Assembly (NCBI RefSeq): GCF_902706295.1
Contig: NZ_CACSJJ010000025.1
Coordinates: forward strand, 1-64,000
Reading direction: 5' to 3'
Source of the DNA: Arthrobacter sp. 18067
GTDB taxonomy: Bacteria > Actinomycetota > Actinomycetes > Actinomycetales > Micrococcaceae
Length of the DNA: 64,000 nt
The position numbers were made by a program, and so were the translations under genes. Of the stretch, positions 49,317 through 58,146 are shown piece after piece; position 1 is the first letter of the stretch, and every line of letters begins with the position of its first letter. The notes beneath the pieces were generated by a model. It did no database searches. It saw only the letters and a program-made list of their open reading frames with translations, and was not told the DNA's origin.

Positions 49317-50771
49317 ATGGGACTCAGCTCCCCCACAAAAGCCGAAGCATCGGCAACCGAGGCTCAGTCCCAGACTGATGCCTCACACACAGGACTGCGC
49401 CGGTCCATGGGGGCCCGGCACCTGGTCATGATCGCCATGGGCGGCGTCATCGGCTCGGGCCTGTTCGTCAGTTCCGGATACACCATCGCCACAGCCGGTC
49501 CTCTGGGTGCCGTGCTGGCATTCCTTATCGGCGCCGTGGTGGTCTATCTGGTGATGGCCTGCCTCGGGGAGCTCGCTGTTGCGTTCCCCGTCTCAGGCGC
49601 CTTCCACATCTATGCCGCCCGGACGATCGGTCCTGCCACTGGATTCGCCACCGCCTGGCTCTACTGGCTCTGCTGGGCCGTCGCTTTGGGGTCTGAATTC
49701 ACCGCCGCGGGCCTGCTCATGCAGCGCTGGTTCCCCGGCGTCGACGTCTGGATCTGGTGCTTCGTGTTCGCCACCGTCCTTTTCACGCTGAACGCCATTT
49801 CATCACGCGTCTTTGGCGAATCGGAGTTCTGGTTCGCGCTCATCAAGGTCGCCGCCGTCGTCGGCCTGATCATCCTGGGTGGCGCCGCGTTGGCCGGCTT
49901 CCACCCCCTCGCCGTAGGCGAATACCCCTCCTTTGGCGAGAACTTCACCACGCCGGACGGGTTGTTCCCGAACGGCTTCACCGGAGTCTTTGTCACCTGC
50001 CTGGCAGTGTTCTATGCGTTCTCCGGGTCCGAACTGATCGGTGTCGCAGCGGGCGAAACGGCCAACCCCGGCGCGAACATCCCCAAAGCCATGCGGACCA
50101 CGGTCATCCGGCTCATGATCTTCTTTGTTGGCGCGATCGTCGTTATCGCAGCCACCATTCCCTACGAGCAAGTCAGCGTGGACGAAAGCCCGTTCGTCAC
50201 CGTCTTCTCCATGCTGGGTATCCCGTACGCCGCGGACATCATGAACTTCGTGATCATCACGGCTCTGCTCTCCGCGGGCAACTGCGGGCTTTTCTCCTGC
50301 GCCCGTATGCTCTTCTCGCTGGCCGACGAAGGACACGCGCCCAAGGCCTTCCGTAAGTTGACCAAGCGCGGCATCCCGATGGTGGCCCTTTGCGTGAGCA
50401 TGCTCGGTGGCCTGGCGTCCCTGATCAGCAGCGTGGTTGCCCCGGCAACGGTCTACTTGGTGTTGGTCTCGGTGGCCGGTTTCGCGACCGTTGGCGTGTG
50501 GATGTCCATCGTCGCTTCACACTTCATCTACCGCCGGACCTTCGTGAAGAACGGTGGCGACCTCAGCACACTCCCCTACAAGGCGCCGTTGTTCCCACTG
50601 GTGCCGATCCTCGCGTTCGCACTGTGCGTGGTGTCGCTGATCGGTATCGCCTTCGACCCCAACCAAGTTGCGGCACTCTTGTTCGGCGTTCCCTTTGTGG
50701 GCGCCTGCTACGCCGTCTTCTACTTCAAATACGGCCGACGGCGGTCGCTCAAGAAGGCAGTAGACGCTTAG
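49317..50771 (+). CDS. APC-family amino-acid permease
   Basis: A 484-residue transporter with twelve membrane helices. The N-terminus GARHLVMIAMGGVIGSGLFVSSG is the APC signature, GANIPKAMRTTVIRLMIFFVG is typical of the AAT subgroup, and an ARMLFSLADEGHAPKAF stretch follows TM8. It belongs near the GABA, asparagine or aromatic permeases but cannot be placed further. GGAGGGAAT precedes the ATG. Confidence 0.92.
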   Translation: MGLSSPTKAEASATEAQSQTDASHTGLRRSMGARHLVMIAMGGVIGSGLFVSSGYTIATAGPLGAVLAFLIGAVVVYLVMACLGELAVAFPVSGAFHIYAARTIGPATGFATAWLYWLCWAVALGSEFTAAGLLMQRWFPGVDVWIWCFVFATVLFTLNAISSRVFGESEFWFALIKVAAVVGLIILGGAALAGFHPLAVGEYPSFGENFTTPDGLFPNGFTGVFVTCLAVFYAFSGSELIGVAAGETANPGANIPKAMRTTVIRLMIFFVGAIVVIAATIPYEQVSVDESPFVTVFSMLGIPYAADIMNFVIITALLSAGNCGLFSCARMLFSLADEGHAPKAFRKLTKRGIPMVALCVSMLGGLASLISSVVAPATVYLVLVSVAGFATVGVWMSIVASHFIYRRTFVKNGGDLSTLPYKAPLFPLVPILAFALCVVSLIGIAFDPNQVAALLFGVPFVGACYAVFYFKYGRRRSLKKAVDA

Positions 50772-50809
50772 GGCTGCGGTTTCCTGACCTTGTTTCAGTC
50801 CGGGTCGGC

Positions 50810-51292
50810 CTACTTCTTGGCGGCGCGGACTGGATGCTCGCTCAAAATGGACAGCCGATTAAAGGCATTGATCCCGATGGCAGCCATGCAAAGGACACTG
50901 ATCTGCTCGTCGCTGTAGTGCTGCCGTGCCTGTTCGAAGATCTCGGGGCTTGGCCGCGAGGAGCTCATCCGGGTGATCTGCTCCGCGATTTCCATGGCGA
51001 CTACTTCGGCGGGCTCGAAGAGCTGTACTTCCCGGTAAACAGCCACCAGGGACAGCCGCTGTTCGGTCTCGCCGTACTTCAGGGCCCGGCGATGGTGAAG
51101 GTCCAGGCAGAATGCGCAGCCGTTGATCTGCGAGCAGCGATAGTTGATGAGTTCAAGGGTCCGGCGCGAAATTCCGAGCCGGTCGGCCTCTTCAACGAGT
51201 TGTTCTGAATAGCGGCTCAGGGTGGCATAGAGATCCGGCTGCTGCTTGTCCAAGTAGCCGGCAAGGCGCGGCTGTGTTTCCTGTTCGGGCAT
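50810..51292 (-). CDS. AhpD-like carboxymuconolactone decarboxylase family protein
   Basis: A 160-residue protein with the peroxidase motif NGCAFCLDLH (Cys59, Cys62, His66), characteristic of AhpD-like alkylhydroperoxidases. It is unlike the ECF41 partner at 9184 outside this motif and has no sigma-factor neighbour. It is downstream of the cysteine-synthase-like gene across a 146-base stretch with a 32-bp tandem repeat. Confidence 0.88.
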   Translation of the reverse strand: MPEQETQPRLAGYLDKQQPDLYATLSRYSEQLVEEADRLGISRRTLELINYRCSQINGCAFCLDLHHRRALKYGETEQRLSLVAVYREVQLFEPAEVVAMEIAEQITRMSSSRPSPEIFEQARQHYSDEQISVLCMAAIGINAFNRLSILSEHPVRAAKK

Positions 51293-51329
51293 ATTTGGAG
51301 CCTAACGCAAAGGGGCCGAGCACTCTCAA

Positions 51330-51438
51330 GTGAGAGAGCGTTGGCCAAAACCCGACGGGAGGTGAGAGAGCATCGGCCAAAACCCGACAGGGAGTGAGAG
51401 AGCGTCGGCCGAAACCCGACGGGAGGTGAGAGAGCGTC
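51330..51438. repeat. 32-bp tandem repeat, 3.4 units
   Basis: Three units of exactly 32 bases (51330-51361, 51362-51393, 51394-51425) and a 13-base partial unit each begin GTGAGAGAGC and contain GTCGGCC-AAAACCCGAC, which can form a short hairpin. Differences between units are few. The array touches the stop codon of the cysteine-synthase-like gene. Upstream CTCTCAAGTGAGAG is an additional dyad. There are no spacers, so it is not CRISPR. Confidence 0.9.
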
Positions 51439-52503
51439 CTACTCGCGGGCGGCCGGGGTGTCGGCGGCGAGCCTGATGCCGTGCTCCGCCAGCCACACCG
51501 GGTTGAAGGCCTTGCTCAGGTAGTTCGTACCGGCGTCGGGGGCTATGGCCACCACCACTGAGCCGTGCGGTGCAGCGCGCGCCACCCGCAGAGCGGCAGC
51601 CACCGCGAGTCCGGAGGACGGACCCAACGCGAGCCCCTCCTCATCGAGGAGCCGGTGGACGGTGGTGTAGACCTCGTCGTTGGGGATCCGGAGAAACCGG
51701 TCCACGATGGAGCGGTCGAAGGCCTTGGGCCACTCGGGTTCCGGCCAGGAGTTGCCCACGCCGTCCACCAGGATCTCACCTGGGTGCCCGCCACTGTACG
51801 CAGAGCCGTAGGGATCAGCGCCAACGACTTCCAGATGTCCGCCAGGCCGCAGAGCCGCCACACGTTCCTTCAAGTACCGGCCATTTCCGCTGATGGTCCC
51901 ACCGGTCCCGATTCCCGCAACAAAATGCGTCACCAAGCCGCCCGTCTGCTCCCAGATCTCCGGCCCAGTGGTTTCGTAGTGCGCAAGAGGATTGGCGGGG
52001 TTGTCGAACTGCATGGGCCGCCACGCTCCGGGAGTCTCGGCCGTAATCCGGGCTGCCACCGCCCGCGCGTTCTCAGGCGACTCTGACGGCGCATTCCAGT
52101 CGGTCAGGATCACGCGGGCACCATAGTTGTGCAGTGCAGCGAGCTTCTCCTGGGAAATGGTGTCGCCCGTGACCACCACCACCGGATGCCCGGTCAGGTG
52201 CCCGATCAGTGCAAGCCCGATCCCGGTATTGCCGGACGTGCTCTCCACGATTGTGGCCCCGGGTTTCAACTCCCCCGAGCTCTCAGCCGCCCGCACCATG
52301 CTCAGCGCGGTCCGGTCCTTGATGGAGCCGCCGGGGTTTTCGGACTCGAGCTTGACGTGGATGGCGCTGCCCAGTCCGCGGCTCAGCGCCTCCAACTTCA
52401 CCAGCGGGGTGTTTCCCACCTTGTCCAGAACCGAAGCATCCAGCCCGTCCGGAACAGCGGAAGCCGCATGCACCCCGTGTTTGCGAATCGCCGTACTCAC
52501 CAC
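51439..52503 (-). CDS. PLP-dependent cysteine-synthase family protein
   Basis: A 354-residue fold-II PLP enzyme. Lys62 in ENPGGSIKDRTAL is the PLP lysine, and ESTSGNTGIGLALIGH and GIGTGGTISGNGRYLK bind the cofactor and phosphate. It resembles cysteine synthase and cystathionine beta-synthase without the CBS domains. It overlaps the ammonia-lyase-like gene by seven bases and is third in a coupled operon behind a flavin monooxygenase, so it may work on a sulfur compound released by that enzyme. A tandem repeat follows directly. Confidence 0.88.
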   Translation of the reverse strand: MVSTAIRKHGVHAASAVPDGLDASVLDKVGNTPLVKLEALSRGLGSAIHVKLESENPGGSIKDRTALSMVRAAESSGELKPGATIVESTSGNTGIGLALIGHLTGHPVVVVTGDTISQEKLAALHNYGARVILTDWNAPSESPENARAVAARITAETPGAWRPMQFDNPANPLAHYETTGPEIWEQTGGLVTHFVAGIGTGGTISGNGRYLKERVAALRPGGHLEVVGADPYGSAYSGGHPGEILVDGVGNSWPEPEWPKAFDRSIVDRFLRIPNDEVYTTVHRLLDEEGLALGPSSGLAVAAALRVARAAPHGSVVVAIAPDAGTNYLSKAFNPVWLAEHGIRLAADTPAARE

Positions 52504-54077
52504 GATCCCGCCCCTTCCTCTGTTCCCGGGAAAACCTGGTCAATGACGTCGCGAAGTTCCGTCCGCGCCCGCTCCACAAGGTCCGGTGCCGACGGCCTGT
52601 CCGCCAGCACGTCAGCGAGTCGCCCCGCGACGACGCCCGTCCCCTTTCCGAGCGGCTGCGCGGCTCCCGCTTCAAGCAGCAAATAGGACGCCGTCAGGGC
52701 CTCTATCGCCAAGAGCTTTTCCGCCGCCTCCAACGATTTTTCGAGTTGCTGCAAGGCGAGCGGGGCGAGGGTTGAATGGTCCTCGACGTCGGCGGACAGG
52801 GTTGCCGCGCCGAGGGTTGCCGGGGCGGCCAGGAACTTGAGTTCGGCCAACAGTCCGGCTGCGGAGTACCACAGCAGCCCGGGCAGTTCCTCATGGGCAA
52901 GACCCGGCGCACCCGCTTCAGAGGACGCAGCCTCCAGATGCCTTGCCCGGATGGCCCGTTGGGGCGGATACAACTTGGCGATGCGCCGTTCACTGGAAAT
53001 TCCCACATGCGCCAAGGCCAACCGCAGGCCTTCAAACGCAAGAGCCAGCTGCATCGGTTGAAAGTTCCCGCCGGACACCATGTGACCGGATTCGACGTCC
53101 ACCAAGGGATTGTCGCCGCGGCCGTTCAGCTCCACTTCCAACGCAACACCGAGCTGTGTCACCAAGGACCGGAATGCCCCGTGCGTTTGCGGCGCAGCCC
53201 GGAATGACAGTGCGTCCTGCACCGAAACCTCGGGACGAACGTCCTCCAGCCATCCACCCCTCAACAGGTGACGCACAGCAGCAGCCGAGTCCCGCTGCCC
53301 GTCCACCGCCTTGGCCGTCTGGATCGCCGGCGAAAACGGGCTGAGGTTCCCGCCGCCGTCGTACCTTGCGATGGTCTCCAGCGAGAGGGAAAGCGCGACG
53401 TCGGCCAGCTCGGCTACGCGCTGCAACCGCACCAAGGCGAGGGTTCCTACCCCCACGGAATACGCGTTGGCGCTAACCAGCGCGAGCGCCTCGCCCGGCG
53501 CAAGAACCAATGGTTGGAGGCCGGCGTCGGCGAGCGCTTTGGCCCCCGGCACCAGGGTTCCACCGGCATCGAAGGCTTCGCCCTCACCTATCGCAACGGC
53601 AGCGACGGCGGCGAGCTGGGTCAGGTCGGACGAGCCCACGGACCCTTCGCGTGGGATGGCGGGAAGGACGCCGCGGTTGATCATCTCGACGTAGAAACCA
53701 GCTGTTTCCGGACGGACACCGGAGCCGCCGCGGCTGAAGCCTATAAGCCTGGCAAGTATCACGGCCCGGGCAGCAGAACGCTCCAGATACGAGCCCACAC
53801 CACTGTTGTGGTACCTGACTACTTGGATTTGGTACGCCAGGAGGGACTCCTCCTCCACAGCGGTGTCGCGGCCGGAGCCGAGCAAGGTGTTGAGCCCGTA
53901 CACGCGTTGCCCGGAGGCCGCGGCGCGTTCAAGCACATCCCGGGATCGGCCGATCAAAGACAACGCATCTTGGTTGAGTTTCACGTGAAACGTCGGGTCC
54001 GCAGCAGCCATGGCCACACTCCGGGCAGACACCGGCGCCGTTCCCAAAAAGAGGGTACGCGGCTCAGCGGTCGCCAT
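52497..54077 (-). CDS. HAL/PAL-superfamily ammonia-lyase-like protein without the Ala-Ser-Gly triad
   Basis: A 526-residue protein of the aromatic ammonia-lyase fold. The catalytic Tyr is at residue 60 in YGLNTLLGSG, and LVSANAYSVGVG and the C-terminal helices follow the family. The MIO-forming loop, normally GSVGASGDL, reads GSVGSSDL here (residues 145-152), one residue shorter and with no Ala-Ser-Gly, so it may lack the MIO cofactor. The gene is coupled by TAATG to a flavin monooxygenase and by overlap to a cysteine-synthase-like gene. The substrate is unknown; a sulfur-containing amino compound is plausible. Confidence 0.82.
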   Translation of the reverse strand: MATAEPRTLFLGTAPVSARSVAMAAADPTFHVKLNQDALSLIGRSRDVLERAAASGQRVYGLNTLLGSGRDTAVEEESLLAYQIQVVRYHNSGVGSYLERSAARAVILARLIGFSRGGSGVRPETAGFYVEMINRGVLPAIPREGSVGSSDLTQLAAVAAVAIGEGEAFDAGGTLVPGAKALADAGLQPLVLAPGEALALVSANAYSVGVGTLALVRLQRVAELADVALSLSLETIARYDGGGNLSPFSPAIQTAKAVDGQRDSAAAVRHLLRGGWLEDVRPEVSVQDALSFRAAPQTHGAFRSLVTQLGVALEVELNGRGDNPLVDVESGHMVSGGNFQPMQLALAFEGLRLALAHVGISSERRIAKLYPPQRAIRARHLEAASSEAGAPGLAHEELPGLLWYSAAGLLAELKFLAAPATLGAATLSADVEDHSTLAPLALQQLEKSLEAAEKLLAIEALTASYLLLEAGAAQPLGKGTGVVAGRLADVLADRPSAPDLVERARTELRDVIDQVFPGTEEGAGSW

Positions 54078-55405
54078 TAGAAGTCCAGGAGATTCTGCCG
54101 GAAACCACCGTTGCCGTAGCTCTTCCTCAACAGGCCACGACGCCGAAGTTCGGGAGTGAGCTTGTCCAGCACGCCATGCACCGTCACCGGATCAACGAAG
54201 CCCGAGAAGAGGAAGCCGTCGCCACCCACCTCAGATCCTGTCGACTCGAGGTAGTCGGCAATTTCGCCAACCGTGCCGATGATCGAGTCACCCGCACCGC
54301 CACTGCGCGCCTGCAGGATCTGGCGCAGCGTGGACCCGGGAGGCGCCGCCTTGGCGAAGTGTTCCAGTGTCCCTTGATTGCTGTTGGTGCTCAGTTCCGG
54401 AAGGGGTGCGTCGAGATCGAATTGTTTGAAGTCGATCACGGACAGGTAGGAGATGGAGTTGAGCTGGCTGTCGATGTCGCGCTGGGTAAGCTCACGACGT
54501 TGGGCCCGCAATTCCTCGGCCTCGGCAACAGAACCAACCACGGTGGGCTTCAGGACGAAAAGCACCTTGACGTCGTCGGGGTTCCTGCCGGCTTTGGCAG
54601 CCTCGGCACGGATCGAGTCACGGTAGGACTTCATCCCGTCAACGCCACGGGCTAGGGCAATCGCCACATCCGCGTGTCCGCCCGCGAACGCCTTCCCCCG
54701 GGGAGACGCACCCGCTTGGACCAGCACCGGCTCCTCCGGCAGCGGCGCCGTGTTCAGCGGACCACGGACTTTGAAGAAGTCGCCCTGATGGTTGATGGGG
54801 TGCACTTTGCTGTGGTCCGCGAACACCCCGGCGTCCGCATCCTCAAGAACAGCGCCAGGTTCCCAGCTCCGCCAAAGCCGCCTGACGACGTCGACGAATT
54901 CCTCCGCTTTTTCATAGCGAAGATCGTGCTCGATCTGCTGGTCCAGCCCGTAGTTCTGCGCGGCGAGGTCACTCCCCGAGGTGACCACGTTCCAACCCAG
55001 CTGCCCCTCGGAAAAATGCTGCAACGTGGCGAGGAGACGGGCGGCTGTGAAGGGCGGGTAGAACGAAGCGCTGACCGTCGGCACGATGCCCAGGTGCTCG
55101 GTGGCGGCGAGAAGGTACGGGACCAATGCCAGCGGATCATGTTTGGGCGCGAAGGACGCGTGGGCCAAGGACACCTCGGCCGAACCGCCATACGTATCAG
55201 GAACCGTGAGCGAGTCCTCGATGATGAAGAGGTCCAGGCCGGATCGTTCAAACGCCCGGACGGCCTCCTGGTACAGGGCCGGTTTCTTCCAGTCGTAGCC
55301 CAGGCCGTAGCCGGGCGTCCCCCAGCCTTGGACACCGAATCCATGGCCCACAAACCATCCAAAGTGCAGCATGGGCTTGAGTGTAGAACTGCTCTGTCCG
55401 TTCAC
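54077..55405 (-). CDS. NtaA/SnaA/DszA-family FMN-dependent monooxygenase
   Basis: A 442-residue luciferase-like flavin monooxygenase. It has the N-terminal HFGWFVGHGFGVQGW, GQLGWNVVTSGSD (flavin-binding) and VQAGASPRGKAFAGGHAD blocks of the NtaA/SnaA/DszA group, which includes enzymes for sulfur compounds (DszA, YxeK). It starts from GTG at 55405 with AGG upstream and is the first of three coupled genes. It diverges from a SulP transporter gene, so the operon may release sulfur or nitrogen from an organic substrate. A separate reductase would supply FMNH2. Confidence 0.9.
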   Translation of the reverse strand: MNGQSSSTLKPMLHFGWFVGHGFGVQGWGTPGYGLGYDWKKPALYQEAVRAFERSGLDLFIIEDSLTVPDTYGGSAEVSLAHASFAPKHDPLALVPYLLAATEHLGIVPTVSASFYPPFTAARLLATLQHFSEGQLGWNVVTSGSDLAAQNYGLDQQIEHDLRYEKAEEFVDVVRRLWRSWEPGAVLEDADAGVFADHSKVHPINHQGDFFKVRGPLNTAPLPEEPVLVQAGASPRGKAFAGGHADVAIALARGVDGMKSYRDSIRAEAAKAGRNPDDVKVLFVLKPTVVGSVAEAEELRAQRRELTQRDIDSQLNSISYLSVIDFKQFDLDAPLPELSTNSNQGTLEHFAKAAPPGSTLRQILQARSGGAGDSIIGTVGEIADYLESTGSEVGGDGFLFSGFVDPVTVHGVLDKLTPELRRRGLLRKSYGNGGFRQNLLDF

Positions 55406-55557
55406 CGCGACCTGATTTCATGCGAAGTTACAGGGGGTCGTACTGGGTCAATTATGCTCCCGGGACGTCACAATTGGACGTGCCCCGGACCCGCCCGGTT
55501 TCCACATACGGTGGTCGCCTTGTTCCGCAGACAGGAGGCGTCGGGAATGATCACAGT

Positions 55558-57261
55558 ATGAGTGCATCAACCGCCCGCACTTCCGCCAAGGACAGGCTGT
55601 CCAGCGTCTGGGCCCTCAAGGGCTACAAGCGCGAATGGTTGCGGCATGACATCATCGCTGGTGCGGCGCTGTTCGCCCTGCTGGTGCCCGCCGGGATGGC
55701 CTACGCGCAGGCAGCCGGGCTTCCACCCGTCACCGGACTTTACGCGACCGTTGTACCGCTGCTGGTTTACGCCGTCGTTGGACCTTCCCGCATCCTGGTC
55801 CTGGGACCCGACTCGGCCCTGGCCCCGCTGATCGCAGCGGCGATTGTGCCCCTCGCAGCGGGCAGCAGCGCGAAGTCGGTGGCGTTGGCAGGACTTTTGG
55901 CCGTCTTGGTGGGTGCCTTCATGCTCGCGGGCTCAGCCTTGAAACTCGGGGCAATCACGGGCCTGCTGTCCAAGCCGATCCGGCTTGGATACCTCAACGG
56001 GATCGCCCTGTTGGTAGCGCTCTCGCAGCTGCCGGCGTTTCTGGGGATTGAGGCCGACGGCGACATCTGGCAAAAGCTCGCGAAGGTCAGCACGGGGGTG
56101 CTGGGTGGCGAGGTCAACATCACCGCGCTGCTGCTGGGCGTGGCCTCGCTGGCGTTGATCTGGATCCCGAGGCTCCTGAAATGGAAGGTTCCGGGCGTCC
56201 TGCTGGCGGTGGTTGGCTCCTGCGTTGCGACGGCGGTCTGGGGCCTCAACGACGACGTCAAGGTCACCGGAGTCTTGCCCCAAGGCCTGCCGATGCCCGC
56301 GCTGGGCGGTATCGGCTGGGCTGACGCAGTGACGTTGTTGCCCGCCGCCGCCGGCATTGCCCTCATGGCCTTTGCGGATACGGGAGTCCTGTCCCAAACC
56401 CTGGCTGCGAAGGAAGGCAAGCGGGTGTCCGGCAACCGGGAGATGGCAGCGCTCGGGGCGGCCAACGCTGCCACCGGCTTACTGGGTGGATTCCCGATCT
56501 CGGGCAGCACTTCACGGACGCCGGTGGCTGTGGATGCAGGCGCCAAATCCCAGATGACCGGAGTAGTTGGCTCGCTGCTGGTGCTGGCGTTCATGCTGCT
56601 GGCACCGGGAGTGACCGGGTACCTGCCCTCGGCAACCTTGGCCGCCGTCGTCATTGCCGCGGCGATCACCCTCGCGGATCCGGCGGGTGTACGGCGGCTC
56701 TTCGGCCTCAGCCGCAGCGAGTCCGTAGTGATGCTGACGGCGTTCCTGGGAGTCCTGACCGTGGGCGTTCTCCAGGGAATCGTGGTGGCCATAGCGTTGG
56801 CGCTTTTGGACTTCGTGCGCCGCGCCTGGGATCCGTACCGAACAGAACTCGGTGCCGAGGAGGGCCTGCCCGGGTATCACGACCTTGAGAGACACCCTGG
56901 CGGCGAACGCATTCCCGGCCTCCTGATTCTCCGCTTCGATGCGTCCCTGTTCTTCGGGAACGGGCAGGTCCTGGCCGCGTTTGTCCGCGAGCAGCTGCAT
57001 GAGGCCCCGGAAGAGGCAGCAGACCCCATAACCCACGTCATCCTTGCCGCCGAGCCCATCACCGGGATCGACACCACAGCCTTGGACGATCTGGTCACGT
57101 TGGATGAATGGCTCGCCAGCAAAGGGGTGGACTTGGTGTTCGCCGAGCTCAAAGGACCGGTGAAGGACAAATTGATCCGCCTGGGCACAGCAGCCCGTTT
57201 CACACCCGACCACTTTTTCCCCACTGTCGGGGCCGCGGTGCGTGCGCTCAGGCGCGAATAG
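55558..57261 (+). CDS. SulP-family anion transporter with C-terminal STAS domain
   Basis: A 567-residue transporter. The first 400 residues hold the SulP core (LVPAGMAYAQAAGLPPVTGLY, ISGSTSRTPVAVDAGAKS), and a STAS domain starts near residue 440 (IPGLLILRFDASLFFGNG, ITGIDTTALDDLVTLDEW). Sulfate or another anion such as bicarbonate would be imported. The ATG at 55558 is the start that gives the family N-terminus; GGGA lies upstream. It diverges from the monooxygenase operon in a sulfur-rich region. Confidence 0.9.
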   Translation: MSASTARTSAKDRLSSVWALKGYKREWLRHDIIAGAALFALLVPAGMAYAQAAGLPPVTGLYATVVPLLVYAVVGPSRILVLGPDSALAPLIAAAIVPLAAGSSAKSVALAGLLAVLVGAFMLAGSALKLGAITGLLSKPIRLGYLNGIALLVALSQLPAFLGIEADGDIWQKLAKVSTGVLGGEVNITALLLGVASLALIWIPRLLKWKVPGVLLAVVGSCVATAVWGLNDDVKVTGVLPQGLPMPALGGIGWADAVTLLPAAAGIALMAFADTGVLSQTLAAKEGKRVSGNREMAALGAANAATGLLGGFPISGSTSRTPVAVDAGAKSQMTGVVGSLLVLAFMLLAPGVTGYLPSATLAAVVIAAAITLADPAGVRRLFGLSRSESVVMLTAFLGVLTVGVLQGIVVAIALALLDFVRRAWDPYRTELGAEEGLPGYHDLERHPGGERIPGLLILRFDASLFFGNGQVLAAFVREQLHEAPEEAADPITHVILAAEPITGIDTTALDDLVTLDEWLASKGVDLVFAELKGPVKDKLIRLGTAARFTPDHFFPTVGAAVRALRRE

Positions 57262-57300
57262 CTCCAGCACCTCCGATTACGCAACATGACGAGGGTGCAG

Positions 57301-57314
57301 GCACTTGCAAGTGC
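57301..57314. repeat. 14-bp perfect palindrome between sulP and the SAM-IV element
   Basis: GCACTTGCAAGTGC is self-complementary and sits inside the wider GGTGCAGGCACTTGCAAGTGCAGCCC. It has no U-tract for an intrinsic terminator. It could be an operator for a regulator of the metZ operon promoter downstream. Confidence 0.5.
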
Positions 57315-57346
57315 AGCCCGACGCCCGCGGATGTTACGTTTTTCTT

Positions 57347-57425
57347 GAGTAATGAGTACCAGCGCAAAGCCCTGACTTGCTGGTCGGCAACCCTCTCTCC
57401 GGCGGGGTGCCTCAGGTGACTACTC
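57347..57425 (+). ncRNA. SAM-IV type riboswitch upstream of the metZ operon
   Basis: The element has closing stem P1 GAGTA (57347-57351) with TACTC (57421-57425), P2 arms ACCAGC/GCTGGT, the conserved CGGCAACCCTC core, a P3 with CCCTC/GGGG around TCTCCGGC, and a GCCTCAGGTGAC closing part. This is the actinobacterial SAM-IV pattern (a relative of SAM-I). It is 47 bases upstream of the first gene of a methionine-biosynthesis operon, which is the expected place for SAM feedback control. Confidence 0.85.
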
Positions 57426-57472
57426 GGCGTATCGACAACTCGAACTGCAAGCGTGACTGAGGAGCACCAGCA

Positions 57473-57739
57473 ATGCCTGAACCCACTGAAGAAAAACTCT
57501 CCTACCGCCTGATTACAGGCCCGGATACCCGTGATTTCTGCGAGCGTATCCACAACTCGCTGGCAGAAGGCTACGTACTCCACGGCAGCCCGGCCGCCAC
57601 GTTCAATGGCACCGACGTCATCGTCGCGCAGGCCGTCGTCCTGCCGGCCGCGATTGCCACTGCGGATGCCGCCGTCGCCAACGCTGTTGACCAGCTGGAG
57701 AACTACGACGACGAAGAAGCATTCGAGGGCCACGCATGA
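57473..57739 (+). CDS. DUF1737-type small protein
   Basis: An 88-residue protein with LSYRLITGPDTRDFCERIHNSLAEGYVLHG, resembling DUF1737 proteins, and an acidic tail. It is the first gene under the SAM-IV riboswitch, followed by a rhodanese gene with ATGA overlap. In other actinobacteria this small gene also precedes metZ. Its function is not known; a role as a sulfur carrier or regulator is a guess. Confidence 0.75.
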   Translation: MPEPTEEKLSYRLITGPDTRDFCERIHNSLAEGYVLHGSPAATFNGTDVIVAQAVVLPAAIATADAAVANAVDQLENYDDEEAFEGHA

Positions 57740-58146
57740 GCTACGCAGGTGACCTGACCCCTCAGGACGCGTGGGCCAAGCTTGAAGAAGGCGCCATCCT
57801 GGTGGATGTACGCACCGAGGGCGAGTGGGCCCACATCGGCATCCCCGACACCAAAGCCACCGAGAATGATCCCCTGTTCATCCAGTGGAACCTCGCTGGT
57901 GGCATCCCCAATTCCCGTTTCATCGAGGACCTCCAGCAGCAGGCACCCGAGGACGACGCCGTGGAGCTCGTCTTCATTTGCCGCTCGGGCCAGCGCTCCA
58001 TCTCCGCCGCCATCGCCGCAACGCAGGCCGGTTTCACTGCCTACAACGTCCTTGAGGGCTTCGAAGGCGAACCGGACCGCTACGGGGAGCGCACGGTCAA
58101 TGGTTGGAAGAACCGTGGCCTGCCGACGAATTTGGGGACCGAGTAA
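57736..58146 (+). CDS. Rhodanese-like sulfurtransferase
   Basis: A 136-residue single-domain rhodanese. The active-site loop is ICRSGQRSISAA with the persulfide-forming Cys near residue 78, and AILVDVRTEGEWAHIGIP carries the family Asp-Val-Arg. It overlaps the DUF1737 gene and ends just before metZ. It could pass persulfide sulfur for methionine or thiol synthesis. Confidence 0.9.
   Translation: MSYAGDLTPQDAWAKLEEGAILVDVRTEGEWAHIGIPDTKATENDPLFIQWNLAGGIPNSRFIEDLQQQAPEDDAVELVFICRSGQRSISAAIAATQAGFTAYNVLEGFEGEPDRYGERTVNGWKNRGLPTNLGTE

Noticed and set aside
51330..51438. CRISPR array
   Set aside because: The 32-bp units follow each other without spacers, number only three and a fraction, and no cas gene is near.
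57301..57314. Intrinsic terminator of sulP
   Set aside because: The hairpin has no T-run behind it, and the loop is absent in a self-complementary site, so a regulatory palindrome is more likely.
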